Below the pieces are notes generated by a model. That model was not told the DNA's origin. It made no database searches and saw nothing but the letters and a program-made list of their open reading frames with translations. Below are positions 9,265 through 17,797 of a DNA stretch of 64,000 bases, one piece after another. The position numbers and the translations under genes are program-made. The stretch covers positions 82,253 through 146,252 of the forward strand of contig PHBJ01000010.1 of NCBI GenBank assembly GCA_002840555.1, written 5' to 3'. The stretch is from Deltaproteobacteria bacterium HGW-Deltaproteobacteria-13. Lineage in GTDB: Bacteria; Desulfobacterota; Syntrophia; Syntrophales; Smithellaceae. The stretch's first letter is position 1, and every line of letters starts with the position of its first letter.

Positions 9265-10188
9265 ATGAAATTCAGCGTTGTTGTTTGTTCATTCAATCGA
9301 TCCGCAAGCCTGCGAAGAATGCTGAAAAGTCTTCAGGAGATGGTGATCCCCGATCATTTATCATGTGAGATTATTGTAGTAGATAACCATTCGGATGATG
9401 ATACGCGACTTGTTTTCGAAGAAATCGAAAAGCATTTTAAATCAGAAATCAGATATGTATTTGAAGATAGGAAGGGGCTTTCTCATGCCCGCAATCGAGG
9501 GGTAAAAGAAGCTAGTGGTGAAATTATCGCGTTTACAGATGATGACGTGATAGTAGACAAACATTGGATCCAAAATATTGACAAGGCATTTAAAGAATAT
9601 GATGATGTTGCCTGTGTAGGCGGGAAAATATTGCCGATTTGGGAGAGTCCAAAGCCGAAATGGCTGAAACCTGATTTGTATGGGTATTTGGCATTGCTGG
9701 ATAAGGGTGATTCAGCCGCCTATATGGATGCGTTAGATATTTGGGGAGCGAATTTTGCAGTAAAATCTGAAATGTTCAAAAGATATGGCCTGTTTGATAC
9801 AAATCTCGGAAGAATGCCGGCAAAACTTTATAGCGGTGAAGAAGCTGAATTTTTACTAAAATTGCAGAATGCCGATGAAAAAATATTATATTATCCTTTG
9901 TCAATTATTCATCATAATATTCCTGCTTATAGAATGTCGAAAAAATACTTACGCAAGTGGAGATTTGATCGGGGGGAGCAGGAAGGAATTCTTATGGAAG
10001 ATACAAAATATTCAGACATTATGAATTACCACTCCCGCACTACAGGAATAATGTTGTTAAGACATGTCATTGTAAGCCTGTTGAAAATCGGCTGTTTCAC
10101 AAAAGACAGGTTCAATCATGAATTAAGAATCTGCCATATCTTAGGGTTCCTGTCAGGGAGAATGAAACGGAAACTCATAAAATCATGA
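9265..10188 (+). CDS. Glycosyltransferase family 2
   Basis: 307 aa. FSVVVCSFNRSASL at the N-terminus, IIVVDNHSDDDT, KGLSHARNRGVKEASGE, then the metal-binding TDDDV. The second half (WGANFAVKSEMF, GEEAEFLLKL) resembles surface-glycan transferases of the WcaA group. It is divergent from the other three transferases across a 233-base gap. The chosen ATG at 9265 starts at the domain; a TTG at 9229 is possible but less likely. Confidence 0.83.
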   Translation: MKFSVVVCSFNRSASLRRMLKSLQEMVIPDHLSCEIIVVDNHSDDDTRLVFEEIEKHFKSEIRYVFEDRKGLSHARNRGVKEASGEIIAFTDDDVIVDKHWIQNIDKAFKEYDDVACVGGKILPIWESPKPKWLKPDLYGYLALLDKGDSAAYMDALDIWGANFAVKSEMFKRYGLFDTNLGRMPAKLYSGEEAEFLLKLQNADEKILYYPLSIIHHNIPAYRMSKKYLRKWRFDRGEQEGILMEDTKYSDIMNYHSRTTGIMLLRHVIVSLLKIGCFTKDRFNHELRICHILGFLSGRMKRKLIKS

Positions 10189-10300
10189 CCCAGGACGTTA
10201 TTCTCATTTACATAGATATTCCCCAATAATTCATTTTACGCGATACAATTATTTCTCAAAAGGACTGATTTCTGCCGATATGAATCGGGCGTAAATTGTG

Positions 10301-10328
10301 TTTATGTCAGGTTGCAACCTGGCATAAA
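10301..10328. promoter_or_regulatory. 28-bp palindrome in gene-free gap
   Basis: The core CAGGTTGCAACCTG (10308-10321) is a perfect 14-bp palindrome. The symmetry extends seven more bases each side with a single mismatch (10307/10322). It lies in the 253-base gap between two convergent genes. It could be a hairpin at the mRNA end, a regulator site, or one unit of a dispersed repeat. About 50 bases on, CTTGACA and GTCAAG (10374-10395) form a weaker dyad. Confidence 0.5.
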
Positions 10329-10441
10329 ATTGTAAGTTTGAAAATTGAGGATTACAGGAAATCATCAATAACCTTGACATCCATTGTCAGGTCAAGTTCT
10401 GTTCAGGACAGATAAAGTCTAACTCGGCTGCGGCAGGTTCT

Positions 10442-11653
10442 TTAACTTTTTGTTTTCGGCAATCTTCCGTAATGACACTGCAACGGCTGCACCTCTAACA
10501 TTACTGCGCAATGATTGCACATGATGCATTTTGATTTGGCCTGAGTTCCTTTTTTGAATTTGCTGACGATATCCGGTTCAATAATAAACGGGCGACACAT
10601 TGAAACAAAATCTATTTTGCTCTTCCCGATAATATCATTGATGTCATCTATATTGTTTATTCCGCCGACAACAATGACCGGAATGCTCACGGCTTTCTTT
10701 ATTTGAATTGCCGCGTCAAGATTATATTTCAGCAATGGCTTCGGCTGTATGATAAATGTTTTGGCGATCGGTATGGCAATGGCCTTAATAAATCCCGGAA
10801 GTTTTTTAAACTTGAAAGTATATTTCATGGCCGCTTCCGCGGGAAGTTTTTCGCTGCGTATCGTATATAGGTTATCTTCAAAGCACCCGCAGGAAACTTC
10901 AATTGCCGCGCAGCCGGACTTTTCGAGCATTTGAGCTATGCAAGCGGCTTCTTCAATCCTCATTCCGTTTCTACGCCCGTCATGCGCATTCATTTTTACT
11001 AAAATCGGATAATCGCCAACCAGCTCTTTTGCCCTCTTGAAAATTTCGCCGATAATCCGGTATTTGTTTTCGGTTGAACCGCCCCAGCGATCTTTCCTGC
11101 GATTGGTGTGAGAAGACAAAAATTCCGCCAATAAATAACCGTGTGCTAAATGAACCTGAACGCCATCAAAACCGGCTTGTTTTGTTCTGACAATTGCCGC
11201 AACGAAATTGTCGATAACTTCATTTATTTCATTATCGGATAATTCTTTCGGTTTGTCCTCACTGTAAAATCCATCACGTATGGCCGAAGGAGCAACGGTT
11301 GGCAAGCCGGTTATTTTTGAACGGGTTTGCCTGCCGCAATGAACGATCTGCATGATTATCGGAGTGTCGTATTCATGAACAGCATCCGTTATCTCTCTGT
11401 ACGCAGAAATCTTGTCATCGTTATCAATCATTGTCATGGTAAACAAAGAGGCTTTCCCATTTGCCTGAACACCGGCATTACCGGTAATGATGGCTCCGGC
11501 ATTTCCTTTGGCCAGATTGATATAGAGCTTCTTCAACTTTTCAGTAGGAAAGCCTTTTTCATCGGCCATTGCTTCATACGTTGCTGAACGAATAATCCGG
11601 TTTTTCAATTTAATGCCCGCTAATGAGACAGGTTCAAATGCAGTATGTGTCAT
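10442..11653 (-). CDS. Old-yellow-enzyme-family NADH:flavin oxidoreductase (short form)
   Basis: 403 aa TIM-barrel flavoprotein. It starts FEPVSLAGIKLKNRIIRSATYE, has HCGRQT and the FDGVQVHLAHGYLL catalytic/FMN segment, and VVGGI near the end of the barrel. The last residues carry a Cys cluster (CIMCNHC and a fourth Cys eleven residues later), as in iron-sulfur ene-reductases. The FAD/NAD domain that normally follows in 2-enoate or dienoyl-CoA reductases is absent. It probably reduces activated C=C bonds. Last gene of a tightly spaced five-gene redox operon. Confidence 0.87.
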   Translation of the reverse strand: MTHTAFEPVSLAGIKLKNRIIRSATYEAMADEKGFPTEKLKKLYINLAKGNAGAIITGNAGVQANGKASLFTMTMIDNDDKISAYREITDAVHEYDTPIIMQIVHCGRQTRSKITGLPTVAPSAIRDGFYSEDKPKELSDNEINEVIDNFVAAIVRTKQAGFDGVQVHLAHGYLLAEFLSSHTNRRKDRWGGSTENKYRIIGEIFKRAKELVGDYPILVKMNAHDGRRNGMRIEEAACIAQMLEKSGCAAIEVSCGCFEDNLYTIRSEKLPAEAAMKYTFKFKKLPGFIKAIAIPIAKTFIIQPKPLLKYNLDAAIQIKKAVSIPVIVVGGINNIDDINDIIGKSKIDFVSMCRPFIIEPDIVSKFKKGTQAKSKCIMCNHCAVMLEVQPLQCHYGRLPKTKS

Positions 11654-11671
11654 TATTTATAATCTCCATTT

Positions 11672-12223
11672 TTAGTCTGCGTGTTTTTTCACCAATGCGC
11701 AATACTTATCCATCCAGTTCTGCAAAAATTGTTTGCTGCCTTCGCCGATATTGCCGGCGTCATCAAACAATCCTTCCTTCATCTGAATAAAGGCTTCCGG
11801 CTGGCAAAGTACCGGTACGTTCAGTGTGGAGAGGACATTGCGCAAGTGCTGTTGCGCCACCGCCGTTCCGATAGGGTCTGTAGAACCGCCCAAAATACCA
11901 GCCGGCTTGCCTGTCCAGGCGCTCTGACCGGGAGGGCGCGAAGCATGGTCGATGGCGTTCTTGAGTACGCCAGGTATCGAACGGTTATGCTCGGGGGTAA
12001 CGAACAAAAGGCCCTGAGCGTTCCTGATTTCGTTCTTCAGCCTTTTCACGGACTCGGCCTGGTTCGCGTCGTCGTCCTGACTGTAGAGCGGCAGGTCATT
12101 GATTTGCACCTGCTGAAAGGAGAATTCCGGCGGCGCCAGTTTAACAATGGCCTTTGCCAGTTTGCGATTGAAAGAATCCTTGCGCAGGCTTCCGACGACA
12201 ACGGCGATTTGATATGGACTCAT
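11672..12223 (-). CDS. NADPH-dependent FMN reductase (ChrR/azoreductase type)
   Basis: 183-aa flavodoxin-like enzyme. It begins with VVVGSLRKDSFNRKLA (FMN phosphate loop), has the TPEHNRSIPGVLKNAIDH motif near 85-100 and GGSTDPIGTAVAQ later. Members reduce quinones, chromate or azo dyes, or supply reduced flavin. AAGGAGG precedes the ATG. It lies 18 bases ahead of the ene-reductase and could feed it reduced flavin, but this is inference. Confidence 0.88.
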   Translation of the reverse strand: MSPYQIAVVVGSLRKDSFNRKLAKAIVKLAPPEFSFQQVQINDLPLYSQDDDANQAESVKRLKNEIRNAQGLLFVTPEHNRSIPGVLKNAIDHASRPPGQSAWTGKPAGILGGSTDPIGTAVAQQHLRNVLSTLNVPVLCQPEAFIQMKEGLFDDAGNIGEGSKQFLQNWMDKYCALVKKHAD

Positions 12224-12252
12224 AATTACCTCCTTTCAAGGTTATCAAGATA

Positions 12253-12594
12253 TCATGCATTACCGCCGGTAATATCGCATGAATTTACGAAACTGTCTAA
12301 TTGTCCTTCCGTGAGTCCACTGCCCGGAATCCCATCCAGACGCTTGACTACTTTTCCATTCTCAAAAAAAATTACAGTCGGTACTACTTCAATGTCATAT
12401 GTATCCTCGCACTCGCTCATTTGATCAGTCATCACCCGGCAAAATTGCTGATCGTTGTCGAGAGCATAGTTTTCAAAGATCGGCAGAAATCTGCGTGAGT
12501 AAGGGCACCACGAAGCATAGAATAGAACCAGCACCCGCGGGCACTTTTTTAACATAGCATCAAGGCCGGCTTCCGTTTCAATAACCCTGCTCAT
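12253..12594 (-). CDS. Thioredoxin-like protein with CPYS (monothiol) active site
   Basis: 113 aa, one thioredoxin fold: LVLFYASWCPYSRRFLP at 22-38, the cis-proline VVPTVIFF near 72, and a C-terminal helix. The active site is C30-P-Y-S33, so the resolving cysteine is replaced by serine; additional cysteines lie at 18, 52 and 62. A CxxS protein cannot perform ordinary dithiol exchange and usually acts through glutathione-like mixed disulfides or as a binding chaperone. GGAGGAG precedes the ATG. Third gene of the redox operon. Confidence 0.86.
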   Translation of the reverse strand: MSRVIETEAGLDAMLKKCPRVLVLFYASWCPYSRRFLPIFENYALDNDQQFCRVMTDQMSECEDTYDIEVVPTVIFFENGKVVKRLDGIPGSGLTEGQLDSFVNSCDITGGNA

Positions 12595-12632
12595 AACTCC
12601 TCCAATGAATGAACTTACCTCTTTCTCATCTT

Positions 12633-13457
12633 CTATCTTTTCTTGATAAACGTTCCTTCGTCAAGTTCTCTGAAAGCAGTTTCCAGCTCTTCCCGCGTAT
12701 TCATGACGATCGGGCCGCCCCAGGCAATCGGTTCGCCCAGTTGTTTGCCGGTAACAAATATATAATGAATATCTTCAACCGCCTTTACGTCAATACTGCC
12801 GGATTCCGTAAAGAGAATCACATGTGCCTGTTCCAGTTTCGTTTCATCAAATTCTCCTGCTCCGGAAATCAGGTAACAAAAGCTGGTGTATCCTTTTTTC
12901 GCCTCATGAGATAGAGACGTTCCTTTCTTTAACCGGATATCCAGATACTTGACATCTACTATCAGTTCCTTTACGGGGCCCTCAACATCTTTGTAAGCGC
13001 CGGCAATGACGCGCACTTCTCCGCCCGGTATCTTGACGACCGGCACTTCGTTTTCGAGTATACCCCTGTAGCGCGGCTCCATCATTTTATTTTTCGCCGG
13101 CAGATTTACCCACAGTTGCAACCCGTGCATCATTTCGTTGGAAGGCTGCGGCATCTCCTGATGAATGACGCCGCCGCCCGCGGTCATCCATTGAATATCC
13201 CCCGGCCCGATCGTGCCCGCGTTGCCGATGTTGTCGCCATGCTCAACCGTTCCTCCGAGCATATAGGTCACTGTTTCAATCCCGCGATGCGGATGCCAGG
13301 GAAAGCCTTTCACATAATCAGCGGGATTGTCCGAGCCGAAATGATCGAGGAGCAGGAACGGATCGGTAAGTTTTGTGTGATCATGCGCGAAAATACGCTT
13401 CAATTTGACTCCGGCCCCGTCATACGTTGACTGTCCCTGCAAAATCATTTTTTTCAT
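12633..13457 (-). CDS. Pirin-family protein
   Basis: 274 aa double cupin. The metal-binding HPHRGIETVTYML and VEHGDN...VIHQEM motifs are in the N-terminal half, and a second cupin follows from about residue 150. Bacterial pirins bind iron; some show quercetin 2,3-dioxygenase activity and others modulate enzymes. Located in an operon of oxidative or electrophile-response enzymes, it likely belongs to the same response. The ATG is preceded by GAGGAGG. Confidence 0.92.
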   Translation of the reverse strand: MKKMILQGQSTYDGAGVKLKRIFAHDHTKLTDPFLLLDHFGSDNPADYVKGFPWHPHRGIETVTYMLGGTVEHGDNIGNAGTIGPGDIQWMTAGGGVIHQEMPQPSNEMMHGLQLWVNLPAKNKMMEPRYRGILENEVPVVKIPGGEVRVIAGAYKDVEGPVKELIVDVKYLDIRLKKGTSLSHEAKKGYTSFCYLISGAGEFDETKLEQAHVILFTESGSIDVKAVEDIHYIFVTGKQLGEPIAWGGPIVMNTREELETAFRELDEGTFIKKR

Positions 13458-13488
13458 ATGATCCTCCTCTGATCCTGATTCAATGCCA

Positions 13489-14268
13489 TTAACCTATCTG
13501 GACGGTAAGCATCGAGATTGAACCGCCATCCACCCCTTGTACCGGAAAGCTGACTTTCTCCTTTTGACGGCGAAGTCCAAGCACATAGAGCAGCGGCAGA
13601 TAATGATCCGGTGTCGGAGCGGAAAGCATCGCATCACGGCCTGAACTCTCGTAGTTGACCAGCGGCGCATCGTCGCCCTTGAGCATCAACTCCCGCGCGT
13701 GTTTCTCAAATCGCACAGCCCAGTCAAAAGGTTGAACATCACCTTCACCCCATGCGTAGGCCGACAGATTATGAACGATATTGCCGCTGCCGATGATTAA
13801 TACCCCTTCTTCCCGCAGTGCCGCCAACTTTTTCCCCAACGCATAATGAAATGACGGCGGCTTGGTTTCATCAATGCTGAGCTGGACAATGGGAACATCC
13901 GCTTTCGGAAAAACATGTTTCAGCACCGACCATGTTCCATGATCAAGCCCCCAGCTTTCATCAAGGCTTACCGCGACGGGCGCAAGCAGTTCTTTGACCC
14001 GCGTCGCCAGCTCAAGACTGCCGGGCGCCGGATATTCAATCCGATAAAGCTTTTCAGGGAATCCTCCAAAATCGTGGATGGTGCGCGGGTTAAGATTTGA
14101 AGTCACCGCACAGTTCGGTATGTACCAGTGAGCAGACACGGAAAGCACGGCTTTGGGGCGGGGGATTGATTTGCCGATAGAAGCCCAACTCTCCGTGTAA
14201 CTATTCTTTGACAACGCGTTCATCGGATTGCCGTGTCCGAAGAAGATTGTTGGCATCAAACTGATCAA
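13489..14268 (-). CDS. LigB/DODA-family class III extradiol ring-cleavage dioxygenase
   Basis: 259 aa, resembling E. coli YgiD (4,5-DOPA extradiol dioxygenase). Motifs: FFGHGNPMNA near the N-terminus (metal His), SAHWYIP, ESWGLDHGTWSVLKH and IIGSGNIVHNL. Members use a single divalent metal to open catechol rings with O2, which is odd for a presumed anaerobe and suggests oxygen or aromatic detoxification. The start is TTG at 14268, exactly seven bases after AGGAGG; the internal ATG four codons on is too far from it. First gene of the redox operon. Confidence 0.88.
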   Translation of the reverse strand: MISLMPTIFFGHGNPMNALSKNSYTESWASIGKSIPRPKAVLSVSAHWYIPNCAVTSNLNPRTIHDFGGFPEKLYRIEYPAPGSLELATRVKELLAPVAVSLDESWGLDHGTWSVLKHVFPKADVPIVQLSIDETKPPSFHYALGKKLAALREEGVLIIGSGNIVHNLSAYAWGEGDVQPFDWAVRFEKHARELMLKGDDAPLVNYESSGRDAMLSAPTPDHYLPLLYVLGLRRQKEKVSFPVQGVDGGSISMLTVQIG

Positions 14269-14373
14269 TGTAATGCCTCCTTTTTACTCGTCCATGCGGC
14301 CTGAGAGAGGAGCGTTGAATTCTAAAGACAGATTAAATGACACGGTCTTGCTTATATCCGCTTCAGTAAAGTG

Positions 14374-14775
14374 TTATACAATACCTTTTAGCTTCATGAC
14401 TGCATATGGAATCATTATCAATAAGATCAGGCCAACAATTAAATAATTTCCTTTCGCCGGATTAAAATCATTGACAATTAATTCCCACTTTAATTTTACC
14501 ACAAATCTGGCCAGCATTATATCGAATAATGCCATAAATAAAGCAAGAGCCAGACCAATCAAGACCAACTGATATCCGACATTAACATCCAGCCAAGGAA
14601 CCATCACATAGCACACCGCAAATGCCAATAGTGTGCCGCTTATTACACTGTACTGTTTTGCTTTTTTATTTCCAAGCTTAGGAACAACAAATATAGTCCG
14701 GCCTATTCCATGCAAAGTCTCAACACTCGCCAGCATCAAGCATAGACATAATATTTTAATCCATAATATTATCAT
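14374..14775 (-). CDS. Small integral membrane protein of unknown function
   Basis: 133 aa with four predicted membrane segments (about 3-20, 45-62, 68-90, 112-130) and charged linkers. A conserved-looking ETLHGIGRT occurs after the first helix. I do not recognise a family with certainty; it resembles small hypothetical membrane proteins annotated in proteobacteria. GGTGAG lies upstream of the ATG. About 100 bases separate it from the redox operon, which has its own ribosome site. Confidence 0.7.
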   Translation of the reverse strand: MIILWIKILCLCLMLASVETLHGIGRTIFVVPKLGNKKAKQYSVISGTLLAFAVCYVMVPWLDVNVGYQLVLIGLALALFMALFDIMLARFVVKLKWELIVNDFNPAKGNYLIVGLILLIMIPYAVMKLKGIV

Positions 14776-14943
14776 ATGGTGTCACTCACCATCAGTTGCA
14801 TAATAAATTATTTTCAGTTTCCGGATAACTCCACATTCAGGGCAATTTTTTTGGATCCAAGGATAAATATTAAACTAAGCTATTGTTTCTAATGTATAAT
14901 CTTTTGATGTTTATTTTACAACATTTTTTCAATTGATAGATTA

Positions 14944-14981
14944 TTGACTTATTAATAATAATAACTTATCATATCTGATAA
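14944..14981 (+). promoter_or_regulatory. higBA promoter with operator over the start codon
   Basis: A -35 TTGACT (14944-14949), 17-base spacer and -10 TATCAT (14967-14972). A dyad, TTATCA-tatc-TGATAA (14966-14981), covers the -10 and ends on the A of the toxin ATG. It is a likely autorepression site for HigA. Transcription would begin close to the ATG itself. Confidence 0.6.
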
Positions 14982-15253
14982 TGTGGCATATACGAGAGCA
15001 CAAAAAACTGGAAAAGATTATAACTAAACTTCCGGCTCGGGTTGTTAAAAAATATGAGCTCTGGAAGGACATTATCTTTAGGCATGGGCCTGAAAAGCTC
15101 AAAGAATTTCCCGGATTCCACGATGAAAAATTGACGGGAGATCACAGTGGTCAACGTTCATCGCGGTTAAATTTACAGTATAGAGTGATTTATGAAGTGG
15201 ATAAGGATATTGTTACAATTTATGTTATAGAAATAACAGCTCATGATTATTGA
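14981..15253 (+). CDS. higB: HigB-type toxin (RelE superfamily)
   Basis: 90 aa. It carries the family pattern: LPARVVKKYELWKDIIFRHG, FPGFHDEKLTGDHSGQRSSRL and the C-terminal YRVIYEVDKDIVTIYVIEI strand with His near the end. Such toxins cleave mRNA at the ribosome. The toxin gene precedes the antitoxin, as in higBA loci. No Shine-Dalgarno sequence is present and the predicted transcript start is at or next to the ATG, suggesting a leaderless message with low toxin translation. Confidence 0.88.
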   Translation: MWHIREHKKLEKIITKLPARVVKKYELWKDIIFRHGPEKLKEFPGFHDEKLTGDHSGQRSSRLNLQYRVIYEVDKDIVTIYVIEITAHDY

Positions 15254-15261
15254 GGTGGAAG

Positions 15262-15540
15262 ATGAAAAAAGCAGCAAAAAATGATTTTATACCGGCGAAG
15301 CAGCATGCGGTTTTAACAACCAGCGAAGTTGTAAAAATGCTTCGCGAATTAAAAGGTTGGACACAGGAAGAACTGGCAAGAAGTTGTGGCATAAATGCCA
15401 CAAATATCAGTTTGCTGGAAAACAATCGCTTAGACATCGGTAAAAAAAGGGCGCTGCAACTGGCCGTTGCCTTCGGCGTCCATCCTGCTATCATTATGTT
15501 TCCGGAATACGAATCTGAAGCAATAGGAAAAGCAGCATAA
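15262..15540 (+). CDS. higA: HigA-type antitoxin (XRE helix-turn-helix)
   Basis: 92 aa from the ATG at 15262, preceded by GAGGTGGA; it begins 8 bases after the toxin stop. A Cro/C1-type HTH spans about 30-80 (LKGWTQEELARSCGINATNISLLENNR). It neutralises HigB and represses the pair, presumably through the dyad at 14966-14981. An upstream TTG (15250) overlapping the toxin stop is less likely than the ATG with the strong ribosome site. Confidence 0.9.
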   Translation: MKKAAKNDFIPAKQHAVLTTSEVVKMLRELKGWTQEELARSCGINATNISLLENNRLDIGKKRALQLAVAFGVHPAIIMFPEYESEAIGKAA

Positions 15541-15671
15541 TCATTAATCATTTTGATATTTATTTTACAATATTGATTCGTCTAAAATATATTTCAAGAA
15601 AAGTTTAAAAATATTTTTAAATATGTTAGTACATTCAACATACTGAACCATTCAGTTCTTGAAAGAAATTA

Positions 15672-15704
15672 GATTGCCACGGCGCGCAAGGCGCGTCTCG
15701 CAAT
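15672..15704. repeat. Dispersed intergenic repeat unit, reverse copy of the 5143 unit
   Basis: ATTGCCACGGCGCGC...CGTCTCGCAATGAC reads as the reverse complement of the element after 5143, with compensating changes in the stem. It lies just ahead of the transketolase ribosome site. Confidence 0.55.
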
Positions 15705-15723
15705 GACAAACGAAGGAGACGTT

Positions 15724-17781
15724 ATGTCTGACAAAAATATCTTAGAAAAGAAATGTATTGATACTATTCGTTTTCTGGCTGCCGATGCCATTGAAAAAGC
15801 CAAATCCGGCCATCCTGGCATGCCGCTGGGCGCCGCAGCCGCCGCTTTTACTTTGTGGACCAGGCACCTGAAACATAACCCGAAAAATCCTCAATGGCCC
15901 GACCGCGACCGCTTTGTTCTTTCTTCCGGTCACGCCTCCATGCTTTTATATTCTTTGCTTCATCTAACCGGCTATGATCTGTCACTCGACGATATTAAAA
16001 ATTTCAGGCAATGGAGCAGCCGCACGCCGGGTCATCCCGAATACAAACACACTCCCGGCGTGGAAGTAACCACCGGCCCCCTGGGTCAGGGTTTGGCCAA
16101 CGCCGTGGGCATGGCCATTGCCGAAGCGCATCTGGCGGCACGCTTCAACCGTGAAGGCGCTAATTTAGTTGATCATTTCACCTATGTGATGGCCGGGGAC
16201 GGCGACATGATGGAAGGCGTTACTGCTGAGGCCTGCTCTTTGGCCGGGCATTTGCGCCTGGGAAAACTGATTGTCCTTTATGATGACAATAGAGTCACGC
16301 TGGCCGGTTCCGCGGCGCTTTCCTGTACGGAAAATATTGAACTTCGTTTCAAAGCTTACGGCTGGCAGGTGCAAAAAGTTGCCGACGGCAACGATGTTGC
16401 CGCCATCGACCGGGCAATCAAGAAAGCCAGGCGCGAAACCGAAAAGCCATCGTTTATCTGCGTGCAATCGACAATCGGCTATGGCGCACCCGGCAAACAG
16501 GGGAAATGCGATGCGCACGGCTCGCCTCTGGGAGAAAAAGAACTGCAAGGTGCGAAAGACAATTGCGGCTGGCCGGCCGAAGAACCCTTCCGCGTTCCCG
16601 AAGATGTTCAAAAATATTTCCGCAAAGCGCTTTCACGCGGGAAAAAATCGGAAAAACAATGGCGGGATATTTTAGATATCTGCAAACAAAAAGATCCGGC
16701 AATTGCCGGTGAATTTGAACGTATCGTTCGCGGCGTATTGCCCGAAAATTGGGAATCTGCGCTCAGTGAATTCCCCAAAGATTCAAAAGATGTGGCCACG
16801 CGCAAAGCGGGAGAAATAGTCATGCAGGCCATCGCCGCCAAAGTTCCCGAACTTGCCGGCGGATCGGCTGACCTGAATCCCTCGACTTTTACCTGGCTCA
16901 AAGGTCTGGGCGATTTTCAAAATCCGGCATTTCCTGCCACAGGTTTGCACGGCATGGTAGGCGGCCCCTGGGGTTACGAGGGACGTAATATTCATTTCGG
17001 CGTGCGCGAACACGCGATGGGCTCGATTGCCGTAGGCATGGCCCTGCACGGCGGCATCATTCCTTATACGGCAACATTCCTGCCCTTTGCCGATTACATG
17101 CGTCCGCCGATGCGCCTGGCCGCGCTGATGGGTGTGCGCGCCATCTTTGTTTTCACGCATGACAGTATCGGCGTGGGAGAAGACGGCCCCACGCATCAAC
17201 CCATTGAACAGATCATGAATCTGCGTCAGGTGCCCAATATGACGGTCATCCGTCCCGCTGACGCCAACGAAACACTGGAGGCCTGGCGTCTGGCCCTCAC
17301 GAACGCCAGCGGCCCCACCACTCTTGTTTTCAGCCGCCAGAATCTGCCGGTGCTGGACAGAAGCGTATGCAGTGCCGCATCCGGCACGCAAAAAGGCGGT
17401 TATATCCTTTGGGAATCGGCACCCAATCCGGAATTGATTTTAATCGCCACAGGGTCGGAAGTTTCTCTTGCGCTTTCGGCGGCCCGCAAGCTTGCGGAAA
17501 ACGGCATGAAGGTAAGAGTTGTCTCGCTGCCCAGTTGGGAAATATTCGACCGTCAGCCGCAGGAATATCGCGAAAACGTTTTGCCTCCAGCTATAAGTGC
17601 CCGGATTGCCGTCGAAGCGGGAATCAAACTGGGATGGGAGCATTACGTAGGGCTTTCAGGCAAAATAATCGGCATGGAAACATTCGGCGCCAGCGCTCCG
17701 GCATCGATACTTTTTGAAAAATTCGGTTTCACAGCCGACAGGATTATCGCGGCGGCTCAAGAATTACTCCATCGCGCCTAG
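15724..17781 (+). CDS. tkt: Transketolase
   Basis: 685 aa, usual length for the full-length enzyme. It has [12 protein letters not shown] near the N-terminus, the thiamine diphosphate motif (GDGDMMEG...DDN, about 155-185), the pyrimidine domain with [25 protein letters not shown], and the C-terminal [10 protein letters not shown] segment. It moves two-carbon ketol units in the non-oxidative pentose phosphate pathway. The ATG at 15724 follows GAAGGAGA; the longer TTG/ATG frame start at 15703 lies inside the upstream repeat. Paired with pgi downstream. Confidence 0.97.
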   Translation: MSDKNILEKKCIDTIRFLAADAIEKAKSGHPGMPLGAAAAAFTLWTRHLKHNPKNPQWPDRDRFVLSSGHASMLLYSLLHLTGYDLSLDDIKNFRQWSSRTPGHPEYKHTPGVEVTTGPLGQGLANAVGMAIAEAHLAARFNREGANLVDHFTYVMAGDGDMMEGVTAEACSLAGHLRLGKLIVLYDDNRVTLAGSAALSCTENIELRFKAYGWQVQKVADGNDVAAIDRAIKKARRETEKPSFICVQSTIGYGAPGKQGKCDAHGSPLGEKELQGAKDNCGWPAEEPFRVPEDVQKYFRKALSRGKKSEKQWRDILDICKQKDPAIAGEFERIVRGVLPENWESALSEFPKDSKDVATRKAGEIVMQAIAAKVPELAGGSADLNPSTFTWLKGLGDFQNPAFPATGLHGMVGGPWGYEGRNIHFGVREHAMGSIAVGMALHGGIIPYTATFLPFADYMRPPMRLAALMGVRAIFVFTHDSIGVGEDGPTHQPIEQIMNLRQVPNMTVIRPADANETLEAWRLALTNASGPTTLVFSRQNLPVLDRSVCSAASGTQKGGYILWESAPNPELILIATGSEVSLALSAARKLAENGMKVRVVSLPSWEIFDRQPQEYRENVLPPAISARIAVEAGIKLGWEHYVGLSGKIIGMETFGASAPASILFEKFGFTADRIIAAAQELLHRA

Positions 17782-17797
17782 TGGGGGAAAATAAAAA

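Noticed and set aside
11681..12424. 247-codon plus-strand frame opposite the FMN reductase and thioredoxin-like genes
   Set aside because: Spans two well-supported minus-strand genes and shows no conserved motifs.
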